64,000 nucleotides of DNA from Alviniconcha marisindica (GCA_018857735.1 JABMCL010002495.1:250001-314000), one strand, 5' to 3'. Positions 14,201 to 25,483 are shown, counted from the first letter of the stretch. Made by a program: numbers and translations. Notes: generated from the letters alone by a model not told the origin.

Positions 14201-17200
14201 TGTTGCTTCTGACTCCAGGAGAGTCTGCGGCGCAGAGCAAGAGTACTCGTTCTCGAAAGCCAAAGTTAAACACGAGTGAGAGTGGTCAGCAAATGGATGG
14301 GTGACCGTTACACGCTAGGCTTTGCCCCTGCCCCAAGATTTCTCCAGAGTCAGATCCAGAACAGACGCTACAAAAGTCCTTTAGGTGAGACTGTACACTG
14401 AGGTCCCCCATGTGTGTACACATGCAAAAGGATCACACACGCACGCTAAAGATCCTGTAGTCCATGTCAGAGTTCGGTGGACTATGGAAACACCCAAATA
14501 ACCCAGCATGCACTCAAAGTGTCAGAGTCTTCAGAATGTTTAAGCTGGACACTATATGGAAGAAGAAGAGACTGTAGTGATGGTGCCCTTTTAAAAACCG
14601 GATCAGGAGGTGGACCCCACAATGATGAAGAAGTCTGTGTCATTGAAAAAGAAAACAAAGTATAAAAAAGAAATAAAAAGCTCATAATTTTGTATTCTAA
14701 GTGCCACATTGGAAGTTTATGTGAAACCATGTGTGCATGACCTTGTAACCGTAAGGATGCTATATTCTGGTGCTGGTTTTTCTGGTTTGTGGTGCCATTG
14801 AATGAAACTGTGGTTATGTTCGCAGACCTCTCAGAATACAGCAGTGGATTTCTATTGGACTGCTGACAACAGCTGGTGTTTGTGACAGGTAATGTACCTA
14901 TTTCACCTGTGTGTGAAAGGTCGGTTGAAAGGTCGGTGAAAGGTCGGTCTTATGCCATTTCAGCATGGTTAGTGAATTTATGGCACAGTTCAGTTTTCAG
15001 TGCAAAATGATTTACTTGGGTGCCTGGGAAAGACCATGCAAATTTTTATTTTTTTTATTTTTTTCCCCCTGTGTTTCTTGGAGCATACTACAATACAGCA
15101 TGGTGTAACGAAATGCAAACGAGCACACTACAGCATATGATACAAGACAAATGAGCACACTACAATACAGCCAGGTATAATACGAATAAGCACTCTACAA
15201 TACAGCATGGTATAACACAATACAAATGAGCATGCTGCAATACAAATGAGCACACTACAATACAGCATGGTACAATACAACTATATAATCCATACTATAA
15301 AGTTTTTAAAAAGACCAACGATCACAGCTCATCAACTTGACAACTGGCAGCAAACATGATGAGCTGTAATCTTAGTTCTTTTTTCAAACCTTATAGTACA
15401 GATCCAAGGATATTTATTCACCAGTAACATTAAAATGTGCACAGGAATTTGTCTTGGTGATGTTCCATTCTTACAGTGCATTAACAAATAGAAGGGGAAA
15501 AAGTTACATGTATAATAGTTATAATTTTATTTTATTTTTATTTCAACAATGTAATGATCTCATTAATGCAGAGCAAGCTACCACACACAAAACGCACACG
15601 CGCACACACACACACACACACATACACATCATAAATTTTCACAGTTTCACAGGCAGATTACTACAACATTATTTTGAAATAAATTCCCTCCGTAATTGTT
15701 TCTTCTCTTTTGCAGTTTTGGCAGCTTGGTGGAAAAGGGGGACGTGAATCTCAAAACCCAGCACATCACACTTACAGGCCTTGCCATCATCCTCACATAC
15801 TGTTTAATCTCAGCGCTGGCTGGAGTGTACACGGAGTTCATTTTAAAGAAGGATCTGCAGACGTCACTCAATCTGCAAAACATGATGCTGTATTCATTTA
15901 CAGTCTCTCTGAACTTCGGTGGCTGGTTCCTCACTCAAAGCTACGCACAGCCAACAGAACAGGGTGTGTTTCTGTGTCTTGTTCTTCTTCTTTGTTTCAA
16001 AAGTAATCTGCACAAATATACGTCTGAGAATAACCTTTTGTCAAATTTGGACGGATTTTTTATTATCACGTTTGCCAAAAAGAATTGAGTGTTGTATACA
16101 TGTATGTCCATGAAAGAAATATAATTCTGATGTTTCTGCACATTTGTAGGAATTCTGTGAAACTGCATTAATCAATTGCTTATTTGTGCGAATAATATCT
16201 GTTTGGAATATAGTTGTGCTTATTTGTGTTTGTAGTATAGCAAGGACTGGCTGTTAGATAGGCCTAAATGGACCTAACACTACTGTCCTTGAATATTAAA
16301 GTTTTTGAGTTCAACTTCAAGTTCCTTTAGGAGCAGCTGTGATCATCATTGTGATTATTCCGCTACTATTGTGTGTCACAGGGTTTGCATTAACCAGCAG
16401 TTTCCAGTATTTTATCAGTTAAGGTCAGCATATACCAGGAAAAAAATCTAAAACAACAACAACAAAAGCACAGAGTGAGTGTGTGTGGCGTGTCATTTGT
16501 GGGTATAGGAGCAGCAACACGAACATTGACTGAGAAAAAAAAACTCACGGCAAGGTAGAATAGAATCGTTTTTACAACTGTTTAGTAGATTCTCTGGTTG
16601 AAACGTGATAAAAATTGTCTGTATAGTTATTGTAACATAAGGCTCTGTGTTTATTTTCCGTGTTTCATTCTGTGCGACAGGTCCGACGTTCCAGTTGTTG
16701 CAAGGCTTCTCCATCTACACCTGGCTCATCATTTTTACACAGGTAATTCTTGGTTACAGCAGGTGCATTTCTTCTTACAGTCTGTCTTTGCATCAGTGTG
16801 TGCATCCTTGAAGCTTTTTGTGATAAGAACACTGCTTGGACGCAAAGGGTACATTTCTTCTTACAGTTTGTCTTTTGTATCAGCTTGTGCATCCTGAAGC
16901 TTTTTGTGTAGAAGGTCAGAACAAGGTATTCTTTCACCAGTCAGAGTCTGCAGCCTGTGAATTTGCCAGGACATAAATAAAGCAGGCATTTGTACATAAA
17001 TCATTTCCACTATGTCGGACTGGCTTGGTGATGTGATTTCTTGAAAATGAAATCCCCGCATGTTGAAACACAATCACATCACCAAGCCAGGTTAAAATCC
17101 CTGTTAGAAATGTAGGTCTTTAAAAAAAAAAAAGGAGAAAAGAAATACGAGAGAAAAGTTTTGTTTTTGTTCAAAACACAACAAAAATGACAACCCAGCT

Positions 17201-17802
17201 TAAACTGAGCTTTGGTTGCAACCCCAGGTGAGTCAGTACAGTGTAAAATATGACTGTTTGTGTGTGTGTTCACATTCTGTTTGTGTGTATTCTCGCCCTG
17301 ATATAACCGCACTGATTGACTGGGTGTAAAACACAAAGTTACTTACTTGTGTGCATTCACAGTCTGTGTGTGCGTGCAGGTGTTCAGTGGGCTAGCAATG
17401 TCAGTGGTGTTACATTGGGTTGATTCAACCTCAGTCTGTGTGTGCGTGTGCACACGCAGGCATTTAACAGGCTGAGGATGTCAGTGGTGTTACTTTGTGC
17501 TGATTTAACCTCTGTCTATGTGTCAGTGCAGTTGTTCACAGGCTAGGGATGTCAGTGGCGTTACATTGTGTTGATTTAACCTCAGTGTGTGTGTGTGTGT
17601 GTGTGTGTGTGCAGGTGTTCAGTGGGCTGGTGATGTCACTGGTGTTATATTGTGTTGATCTAACCTCTGTGTGTGTGTGCAGGTGTTTAACAGGCTGGAG
17701 ATGTCAGTGGTGTTTTATTGTGTTGATATAACCTCTGTGTGTGTGTGCAGGTGTTTAATGGCTGGGAATGTCAGTGGTGTTACATTGTGTTGATCTAACC
17801 TC

Positions 17803-17861
<59 letters not shown>

Positions 17862-18324
17862 GTGTTTAACGGGCTGGGGATATCAGTGGTGTTACATTGT
17901 GTTGATCTAACCTCTGTGTGTATGCGTGTGCAGGAGTTTAATGGGCTGGGGATGTCAGTGGTGTTACATTGTGTTGATCTAACCTCTGTGTGTGTGTGTG
18001 TGTGTGTGCAGGCGTTTAACAGGCTGGAGATGTCAGGGGTGTTTTATTGTTCTGTGTGTGTGCGCAGGCGTTTAACGGGCTGGGAATGTCAGTGGTGTTT
18101 TATTGTGTGGATATAACCTCTGTGTGTGTGTGCAGGCATTTAACGGGCTGGGAATGTCAGTGGTGTTCAAGCATGGCAGTAACCTGGTGCGACTGTTTGT
18201 CATTTCCTGTGCCATGGTGATCAGCACCACCCTCTCCATCATTGTGCTGGGCGTCAGCCTCAACATCCTCTACTTCGTCACACTCTTCCTGGTTGTCATC
18301 GCCATTTACCTCTATTATCATTGA
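5836..18324 (+). CDS. SLC35A4: SLC35A4 - nucleotide-sugar-transporter family protein, nine coding exons (gene span)
   Basis: Joining exons 5836-5874, 7980-8059, 9204-9309, 10742-10909, 12490-12548, 14826-14888, 15716-15963, 16681-16742 and 18136-18324 gives 1014 nt, 337 residues, one open frame, with every junction GT-AG and in phase. Human SLC35A4 is 324 residues (family knowledge). Matching landmarks are VDGKIPF (about residue 55), PFAVPAVLYCINNNL (about 104-118), MDPATYQVL.NLKI (about 126-138), ILTYCLISALAGVYTE in the middle and FKHGSN.VRLFVISC near the end. The protein is hydrophobic throughout, as expected for a ten-helix Golgi membrane transporter. In vertebrates the subfamily is linked to CDP-ribitol/UDP-sugar transport; the substrate cannot be read from sequence. 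The first exon is the weakest call. The last intron carries an array of duplicated 3' splice sites (17365-18135). Confidence 0.9.
6308..6362. repeat. (CT)n followed by poly-C
   Basis: About 26 bp of CT run into about 25 C residues, inside SLC35A4 intron 1. Other TC tracts lie at about 6738-6778 and 7540-7592 (the latter followed by CA to 7620). Confidence 0.9.
6365..6560 (+). repeat. SINE-C 3' part
   Basis: It shares with 13100-13300 an ordered set of strings: ATCAC/AGCACTGACAGCCATA, CACACACTGATAGAAATGGGTA, then GCTGTGCCT and an AAGG.GGCAACCC ending. It is the same family as the tRNA-headed copy at 12973-13310. Confidence 0.65.
7980..8059 (+). CDS. SLC35A4: SLC35A4 coding exon 2
   Basis: It has a pyrimidine-rich acceptor (TTCTTCTCTCAAG) and a strong donor (CAT|GTAAGT). 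It reads PVLPIHGKVTKASKLQ, then CTYLALAF, the first membrane helix, and shares a split Met codon with exon 3. No long ORF flags this exon because it has no initiating ATG in frame. Confidence 0.8.
8344..8486. repeat. (CA)n microsatellite, compound
   Basis: Two CA blocks are separated by TGCATGCACGCACGC. Further TG/CA tracts in SLC35A4 introns lie at about 8990-9048, 9360-9410, 9490-9512, 10480-10615 and 11160-11262. Confidence 0.95.
9204..9309 (+). CDS. SLC35A4: SLC35A4 coding exon 3
   Basis: Acceptor TTTTGGCAG, donor AAG|GTTGGA, phase 0 exit. It reads VLVYGSYGVLVNLSKVDGK then IPFSSSALNLIIESIK, aligning with the human VDGR.PF segment at the end of helix 1 and start of helix 2. Confidence 0.92.
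10742..10909 (+). CDS. SLC35A4: SLC35A4 coding exon 4
   Basis: Fifty-six codons between TTCCCTCACAG and CAG|GTATGG. It carries PFAVPAVLYCINNNLSI and MDPATYQ, the most conserved block of the SLC35A family (the YxxNNNL signature). Confidence 0.95.
12490..12548 (+). CDS. SLC35A4: SLC35A4 coding exon 5
   Basis: Acceptor TTTCTTCTTGCAG, donor AAAAG|GTAAAA. It reads VLGNLKIVSTAVLYRLVLK and splits an Arg codon with exon 6. It corresponds to human VLSNLKIGSTAVLY. Confidence 0.94.
12973..13310 (+). mobile_element. SINE-C with tRNA-derived head
   Basis: The head GGGCGGGAATAGCTCAGTGG carries an A-box (TAGCTCAGTGG, 12986-12996) and a degenerate B-box (GATTCAAGTCC, 13038-13048). The body ends with AAGGCGACCC. 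It lies in SLC35A4 intron 5. It is tRNA-like but has no sign of being a functional tRNA gene: A-to-B spacing is long and the acceptor stem is not apparent. Confidence 0.7.
13367..14147 (+). repeat. minisatellite, unit about 88 bp, about nine copies
   Basis: Each unit runs GCCAGGGTTCAGCTTCCTCA ... CTTAGATGATAA ... CACATCAGCTACTTCAACAA ... GGTCAGGTTGGAA. Units vary by short deletions (83-89 bp). The array lies in SLC35A4 intron 5 and contains no recognised exon. Confidence 0.93.
14361..14650 (+). repeat. dispersed repeat (LINE/SINE 3' region)
   Basis: TAAAGATCCTGTAGTCCATG, AGTTCGGTGGACTATGGAAA and CCCAGCATGCACTC look like a gastropod dispersed repeat I recall. The following TTTAAGCTGGACACTATATG matches, in reverse orientation, the segment near 28840-28880 in the MRPL34 intron. 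It is therefore part of an interspersed family. Confidence 0.5.
14826..14888 (+). CDS. SLC35A4: SLC35A4 coding exon 6
   Basis: Acceptor TATGTTCGCAG, donor GACAG|GTAATG. It reads PLRIQQWISIGLLTTAGVCD, the helix equivalent to human LSVRQGLALLLLMAAGAC. Both junctions are in phase. Confidence 0.88.
15716..15963 (+). CDS. SLC35A4: SLC35A4 coding exon 7
   Basis: The largest exon, 248 nt, from TTCTCTTTTGCAG to CAGG|GTGTGT. It covers a polar loop (VEKGDVNLKTQH), the helix GLAIILTYCLISALAGVYTE, the loop ILKKDLQTSLNLQNMML and the helix YSFTVSLNFGGWFLT. Confidence 0.93.
16681..16742 (+). CDS. SLC35A4: SLC35A4 coding exon 8
   Basis: Acceptor TCTGTGCGACAG, donor CAG|GTAATT. It reads PTFQLLQGFSIYTWLIIFTQ, equivalent to human LLEGFSGWAALVVLSQ. 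Phase 0 exit matches every copy of the duplicated acceptor downstream. Confidence 0.88.
17020..17090. repeat. perfect 19-bp inverted repeat
   Basis: CTGGCTTGGTGATGTGATT at 17020-17038 is exactly reverse-complementary to 17072-17090, with a 33-bp loop, inside SLC35A4 intron 8. Confidence 0.9.
17365..18135 (+). repeat. minisatellite made of duplicated 3' splice-site modules
   Basis: Ten imperfect units precede the real last exon of SLC35A4. Each holds a branch-point-like TTGATCTAACCTC or GATATAACCTC, a TG tract, a CAG, and then a copy of the exon start (GTGTTTAACGGGCTGGGAAT-like, then GTCAGTGGTGTT). The duplicated AGs end at 17379, 17459, 17531, 17614, 17682, 17750, 17861, 17933, 18011 and 18067; the functional one ends at 18135. 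Unit lengths run from 56 to 111 bp, much of the difference being TG-tract length. Copies read VFNGLGISVVL or EFNGLGMSVVL before diverging from FKHGSN. Confidence 0.93.
18136..18324 (+). CDS. SLC35A4: SLC35A4 coding exon 9 (terminal)
   Basis: It begins AFNGLGMSVVFKHGSN after a TG-rich acceptor ending GTGTGCAG and continues through two hydrophobic helices to YLYYH and a TGA. It is the only one of eleven similar acceptor copies whose downstream frame continues into the conserved FKHGSN..RLFVISC segment. Confidence 0.95.
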   Translation, partial: AFNGLGMSVVFKHGSNLVRLFVISCAMVISTTLSIIVLGVSLNILYFVTLFLVVIAIYLYYH

Positions 18325-19200
18325 CCACCTTGTGTGTTCACTTACGCTGCTCGCTGACTGCTTTGCTCCAGTGTTTTTAGCCTTGGTTTTTTTTGTTGGT
18401 TACACCATCGCAGTATTTCTGCCACAGCTCTTCCCCCTTCCCCATTCCCCACTCCCGCCTCCCCCAACATCTATCCATCATCCAGGATAGGTGTTAAATA
18501 CTGTCTGCAGTGGAAACTGCGCGATGGACAAATCTGAGGAAAGCAAAGTTAGAATGATGAGCACTTGCGAAACAGGGTACCATGATGCTGGATCGTGTCT
18601 CAAAGCACTGGCTTCCACTTTTGTTTTGCCCAGTCGTTGCCACCGACTTTGGATTTGTACATGCTTATATCTATCACAATTGCCAGTATTTGTCACAAGC
18701 CTTCTGTGAAATGTTGACGGGATTACCATCATTGAGTTGTGTAAATGTTCAGCTGTGAGGAAGTGCATGTAAACAATCGCGCTTTGTTATTTATGTGATG
18801 AGCACACTACTGGAAATGCTGAAATGAGTTGGAGATGAGATTGCCATCGTCGAGTTGTGTAAATGTTCAGCTGTGAGGAAGTGCATGTAAACGGTTGTGC
18901 TTTGTTATTTATACCATGTTATGTGAATGATACTGCATCTATGTGATGAGCACGCTACTGGGACAGTTAATGTAGATTATTTATGGCACCCCATCTCGTA
19001 AGAGCCTGGAGCGCTTACAAAGATGTAAGGCTGGGTAGTGCACGTAAACAGTTGTGCTTTATCTATAACATGTTGTGTGAATGATATTGCATCTATGTGA
19101 TGAGCACGCTACTGGGACAGTTAATGTAGATTATTTATGGCACCGCATCTTGTAAGAACCTGGAGTGCTTACAAAGACATAAGGCAAGGTTATGCTCATT
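18325..19200 (+). other. probable SLC35A4 3' UTR with tandem repeats
   Basis: From about 18720 to 19180 the sequence is built from two to three long imperfect copies containing ATGTGATGAGCACGCTACTG, GTGCATGTAAAC.GTTGTGCT and TTATTTATGGCACC. No coding frame is seen. A poly-A site was not located with confidence. Confidence 0.55.
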
Positions 19201-22200
19201 TCATCACACACACACCCACAGACCCCCCCCCCCCTCCCCACACACACACACAGACTCACACATGCACACACACAGACTCACACATACACACGCATGTGCT
19301 TGCACACACTCACACACACACATGCAAGCACGCACAATGCACGCACACACACACACACACACACAAAGTGAGCTTACCTTGTGTGTCTGAAGGTTAGCTG
19401 TAATTCTGTCAATGAGTCTAGTGTATGGGGATCACACAGGATAATCCTGCTTGCTACTGTTCAGGCTTGAGGACGTGAAAGGTCTCAAACCTAAGATCCA
19501 GGTCTTTGAATGTTTTGAGGGAAAACCAGATGATGCAAGAAAACAACGACAACAACACCAGAACAGAGAAAAAATAGATCAAGTAAAGCAGCTTGTAAAA
19601 TATGTACTCTTTACATTTCAGGTCCTCATTTTCACACACATTCCCTGATACTGCTATGAAGTCTTTTTGTTGCTTTTTTTTTTTTTTTTTTTACACAGAA
19701 ATGCAATTCTCCACAATGTTCCCTTCACACCCAACCAGCAAATGCACCAAAACCAAGTCGGTAAAATGCACTACCCGGAAGGTAGAACATGAAATACTGG
19801 CATTTCGGTCAGGAATTAATGACGTTGTCCTCAAATTTGCAGTGTACTTATTTTTCTGTGTGTTGTTGTCACGCAGCCCAGTGTATGGTTAAGGCCTGAT
19901 TTTCTCAGTCAGATTCTCTTGCAAGATGTGCAGATTGCAAGACAACAGCTGTGTTGCACTGAATTTGTATATGCCAATGCTACCATAGAAATCCAAGAAA
20001 GCAACAACAACAACAACAACAACAAAATTAATTCTGAAAGAGAGAGGCAGACAGAGAGAAAGAGAGAAAAGTGCTCTGAGAATCTAAATATGTGATGGTG
20101 AAATCCATCACCAGTAGGTTAGACACAACAAATGATAGCACAACATGTCTAAACCCTTCTTTTTCAACTGATAATCTCTTGCGTCATCTTGTTGGATCCC
20201 TCCTATTCACACAGTTCAGAGATGTGAAATTCAAGTTCATGGGAGACATATGGCTGACAACAGACAGTGCTTCCTGCTTCTGTGTTCTTCCATGTTATTT
20301 TTGTTGCTTGGAGATGGGGATGTCTGATGTCTACTTCCCTGTCTGGAATCTCGGGGCTGTCATTTGAAGCCCATTTCCTAACCTCTTGTTTTTCTGCGTA
20401 GTCCTTTTGCTCTTTTGGTCTTTTCATCTTTCTGCTAACGGTTCAATCTCCTGACTTTTTTCCAGAAAATTCTCAAACATTTTCCCCTTAAGAATTAGGC
20501 TTTTTTGTATAGCTCTTGTTGAGCAGGTAGGAGATGATAGTTGGTAGGTGGTATGTAGGTGGTATGTGCAGCTTGCTGCCATATAGCACTGGAATTTGCC
20601 ATTATGCATGTACGTAACCTTTTTTTTAAATTTATTGTTTCTGTCCATTCCTTTTTCTTCTTTTTTTCTTCTTTTTTTCTTCTCAGATCTGGAATCAATG
20701 AATTAGATGGAATTATTGGCAATACCAGCATACCCTAACATTATGTGCTCTTTTATCAGGGGAACATTGAAAGGACTAACTCTTCAAAACTTTGTGTTTG
20801 ATGGTTGTGTGTGTATGTTTTATGTTTGTGTAGGGATTGGTTTTGTGGATTGACTTGAGAATGGATTTACATATATGAGAAGAGCTTTAAAATGTGCACT
20901 TGTTTGTGACAGAGTTTGATTGTGCTGAGGTGACCCTGTGCGGTTGACAGGATGTTAAAAATCCAATTGCTAACTAACTTGCGGCTCAGTGCGCATGAGC
21001 TGAAATTAATACTCAGAATGATGTGCCATTTTGTTGGGAATATGTACGCAAACACACTTTTTTTAATAGTAGTGTAATGTAAAAGGCTATTTATAAGGTG
21101 CTTACACCTAACATGAGCCCGAGGAGCACAATGCAAAAACAGCAAGGTCAACAAAAATGTATATGCACAACCTAGTGCGCAGTGAACCCTATTACTTACA
21201 TAAGCACACTACAATGCTTCATCCAACGTCTTTCTCATCACTTCCAACACGCGCACGCATGCATGCATGCACATGCACACACACACACACACACAAACCT
21301 ATGGCACACAACTGCACACACACACAGGCAAGGCAATATTCAATGGTGATGCCATATATACTGTGATGGATCATCAAAGCCATCCCCTTTCCCTGTTTCT
21401 GACTAACTAACTAGTTTCAGGCTCAGTGACAGTGTGCATGAGCTGAAATTCGTACTCCAAATGGTGCGCAATTTTGTTTGGAATAAATACGCAAACATGC
21501 TTTTTTAATGGTAAAGCTGCCATGCAGTGTACGCTGTGATGGATCGTCAAAGCCCTGCCCTTTCCACATTCCCAGCCCACCAGCCACCCCAGTCCCCCTC
21601 TCTTCATAGCAATGGTGCAATTACAGTGCAATTACAGTGTTTATTTTTATGATGATTCATGTTTATATTCCTTTCAAGTAAAGTTTGCTTGAGGGGGAAC
21701 TATATTTCAAGTAAATGAAGCTGAATCACAGGGTGGTCTGCATGAAGTTTTTTTACTGCTGTTATGCTGACTGGCACTTGTACCCCTTGTTTTTTGTTTT
21801 GTTGTTGTTGTTGTTTTGTTGTGTGTGTTTGTGTTTGGAGATTGTTCTGCACTATTATTACCAATGTGTGTTGTCATCATGTACTATCCGCCACTGATCC
21901 AGGGCAGGTGCCCCTGCTGTAAATCCTTGCTGTGGTGTTGCTTCATAAACCACAGTACTGTGTGTGTGTGTTGTTTCTGCTGAAAGTGCAGAGGGATAAT
22001 CAGTCCAGTCATTTATAATGCTGTAACCCAAAGACACTGAAAGTGAAATAAAGTGCAATATTACTTTCTTTTTCTTTTTTTAATATTTTTTTTAACTTCA
22101 TTGTGCCAGATAAAAAATATAAAAAAGAAAAGAAAAGAAAAAAGAAAAAAAGAAAAAAAAGTAACCCGACTGACCCAGTTTTTCAGTGCTAAAACCAACC

Positions 22201-23940
22201 CCACCCTCCTTAAAACAAAAAAAGTTTTTTGTTTTTTTAATAAAGTGGGAAAAGGTCTGGGAGAGCTTTGTTCAGATTTAATAGATGGAAAAAAGAACAG
22301 AGGTTCTCTCCTACGTATCCTGTTTTGTTGTGGGGTTTGAATATTTGTTTAACCATAACTACTAAAGTGTTTTTACAGTATGTGTTCCTTGTCATTACAT
22401 GAAAGCACATAAGCGATAAAGGACTCGCCTTCAATAAATGGTGAGACAAATGTGAGGATTTGGGCCCATATTTATGCATGATGAGCAAATAGAAGTTTAA
22501 GGTGGATAGCCCCTAAGCGCAGTTTGTTAAAGAGTCCATAAATCTGGCTGTCTTTCCACTTGTTTGAGTCCTCAAAGGTCTCCAGAATAGTCTTTATTTT
22601 GAGAGTGAGAAAATCTGTTTTACCAACAATGCAAGACGCATGTCAAAAACTCAAAACTGACTGGACATGGCTTGACAACAGCCTCATCAGTTTTAAAATC
22701 AAAGTTCAGTCAGGGTTCACTTTGACTGTAGCAGACATCAGTGACCCAATGACCCCTTCCCATTCAGGATTTTCCTGTCTCCTCTTCACCGTCTGTGTTG
22801 ATTATGATGTGCCTTGGTGCATTAATTGAAATTTTCTTGAATAATTTGTGGTCTGGTCTATCATGTTTAACGTGGTTAGGCTGGCCAGATAGTCCTGTTC
22901 GCACTCCACACATGCCAATTTTTCAGTGCCACCACTGCTTAGAAAATAAACATGATTAAGAGGGATGTGTGCTCCTCATACGTATATGGGCCCTGTTGAG
23001 CTTCAAAAGATTATCAATGGCTATTTTTTTTATTTTTTTTGAAAATATTTATTCCTGGTTTCCTGTTCTCTGTTGTTCTGAGAAGTCCCATTCTGATTAG
23101 AATTGATTTTATTTTATGTTTTTAATCAGTTTTTCACTGACTACAAAAAGTTGTACAAGTTTATGTGCATCAGTGAGTGTTCATGCATCTGACTCGCATG
23201 GCAAAAACAGTTAGTGCTGTTAGTTTCTTGCGGAGACGGGAGTTTTTTCTTTCTTGGCACACAGCACAGGGTATGTCAGGAAAATGAAATGAAAAGTTTT
23301 GTGTTTGTTTTTTAATCTACGCATGTTTTTTTAATCTACGTATGTTTTTTTAATGTGTGTATGTTGGCTGACCATTGGTGCTTCTTGTTTTTGTTGTATT
23401 TACAATTTTAAACAGCATTACCATCATATAGTTAATATTCCTTGTGTTTAATTTTTGATGTTTAACTTCAAATGCTTATAAGCGGAAATGATTGTTACTG
23501 GTCACAAAATAATACATCACATTTTTGTTAATGTTTGTATAAGTGAATTAAATGTTGGATACATGCTTTAAATCTTCCAGTTACATTCAAGATGAAGAAT
23601 GGCTAGTTTCATTATTTTCCGCTGTCCAATAGTTTAATCTGCTGAAATATATTCCTGCATATTTTCAGATATTGAAGCAGAATTTGAACGGATTTGTGCA
23701 CCGAATCTCTAAAACAAATTTTTCACAATTGGCCAGATTATGTCTGTCTCAGAAAGTGTTGATTTTTACATGTACTTTTGTTTTTTTTATTTGATTCGCT
23801 GTTTTATTTCAGCATATGATTTTATATCGCAAGACTTTGTCAGTATTTCTATCCATGTCTGTGTAGTAATGTGTGTACATGTATTGCCTTACTGAAGTTT
23901 GATTTTCATGTTCCATGTCAACTTTCTGACTCTTATTTTG
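19201..23940. other. intergenic; no gene seen
   Basis: It holds CA repeats near 19204-19362 and a local duplicate pair (20945-21062 and 21410-21500, both with GCATGAGCTGAAATT.ATACTC and ATACGCAAACA). The stretch 20341-20415 recurs at 26889-26963. Around 21075-21230 is a dispersed repeat that recurs at 27680-27835. The longest frames show no recognised domain. Confidence 0.5.
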
Positions 23941-24305
23941 GTATCTGTTCCACCCCCGTGTTACTGCAGTAGCATGTAAAAGATCCAGGTCATTCTGCCA
24001 AAAGTGCAGGTAGCAGGTTACAGCTAAACACACATGAACCCTGCATACAGGCAGCTTCGAATGAATACGTGACACTGTAAACTGGTGCATGGTTGTATTT
24101 GTGTACACATAACATGCACCAAGACGACAACAGTTTCACATGGCACCAGCCATGTAAAGCCAAATAGCATTGTCAGTACACCACTTTGATGGATTATAAA
24201 AATAAAAAAAGTGCTATATGAAGGATACAGTCAGAATCACATGCGACATGAGTGCAGTGAGTGTGCTGGAGAGCAGAGAATAGTGCTATATAAAATTGCT
24301 CAGTA
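23941..24305 (+). mobile_element. SINE-A, 5'-truncated copy
   Basis: It lacks the tRNA head but carries the body strings GTAAAAGATCCAGGTCATTC, CCAAAAGTGCAGGTAGCAGG and GGCACCAGCCATG, then the tail AGAATCACATGCGAC...CTATATAAAA. It is in the same order as the fuller copy at 25484-25950. Confidence 0.8.
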
Positions 24306-24314
24306 ATAATAATA

Positions 24315-24655
24315 ATGTGCGTGAGCGGGTTTGGCCTAGCAGTAAGGCGTTAGGCTGGTAAGCGGAAGGACCTTGGTTCGATACCGCTTCAGCTCTCCTT
24401 TCTCTTCAGAAAGGTTGTGGTTTGTGGGCACTGTCTTGTGACTTTGTCTACCGCTTCCAACTGAAACATTAAAATGGCTCTCATCGCTGCCCATCTTAAT
24501 GCAGGAATCATTCTGGTGGTGACAGTGTAGCGATAGGTATATAGTCTCCCTCTTCCCCTACCTCCATACCACCTTCCCCACCTGCTGCCTGTCCCTAACA
24601 AGCCTCGTGGTTTCTGTGGACATTAAGCACCATGTTTACTTACTTACTTACTTAA
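24315..24655 (+). mobile_element. tRNA-derived SINE-B with (TACT)n tail
   Basis: The head contains an A-box (TGGCCTAGCAGT, 24332-24343) and a consensus B-box (GGTTCGATACC, 24375-24385). The body ends CCTAACAAGCCTCGTGGTTT...CATTAAGCACCATG followed by TTACTTACTTACTTACTT. The same 3' end occurs near 11995-12050 and, reversed, at 51991-52050 and 55812-55865, so it is probably shared with a partner LINE. Confidence 0.75.
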
Positions 24656-25483
24656 TAATAATGTTGTCAGACTTTGTTATGAAAACTGCTGCATCCAGGT
24701 TTTGAGCTATTATGTTAACTTGACTTGCTTGAACTGCATCTGAAAGGAAAATAAATTGTTTTATTTTGTTACACCCAGTCCCATGTTGGATGCAGCTGCA
24801 ACAGAACTGAAGCTGCATACCAGAACTTAAAAATAAATAAATAATAATATTTAAAAAATGCTGAGCTATGCAACTTGTTTTGCACACCATCTTATTCACC
24901 ATCTTATTTTGCCATTCATATAGTCATCTGCATTTGGTGTGCTCAAACTGCGTTCTCATTTGTGGTTCCTGTGCGATGAAACTCAGTTAATGAATGTGAA
25001 TTTTCTTCTGTTTGTCCATGTTCCACTATGTTTAACAAAGATTTGGTGTGTTTTTTACATACATGTACAACTGTATTTAACAGGGATTTATCAGGACACT
25101 AGTTTGTTTTGTGCATGTACAACTATACTTAACCAAGATTTATGAGTACACTAGTTTGTTTTGTACAACTATAATTAACGAAGATTTGTCAGTACACTGT
25201 TTTGTCAAGATTAGCCAGGGCAAAGAAATGTATAATGTTAACATCATCAGTGAGACTGAAGTTCATTTAAGTTTGATGATTGAAATCTCATTCTTCTACA
25301 TTTTGGAGGTGGTAATTTCAAGAATCACAATCTGCGCTGAGTCAGCATCAGAAATGGCCACCTGAATTTGTTGAGAGTTGGGCTAGAGGTTTTGTCACAG
25401 CAAAGAACTGTGTAATGTGAACACCATCAGTGTGATTGAAGTTCATTGAAGTTTGATGATTGAAATCTCATTCTTCAAGACCT

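Noticed and set aside
17549..18116. A separate repetitive protein (SVVLHCVDLTSVCVC repeats)
   Set aside because: The frame is the duplicated exon start read through TG tracts of the splice-site array.
24315..24400. Possible tRNA gene
   Set aside because: It has good A and B boxes but is continuous with a SINE body and TACT tail; an acceptor stem could not be paired.
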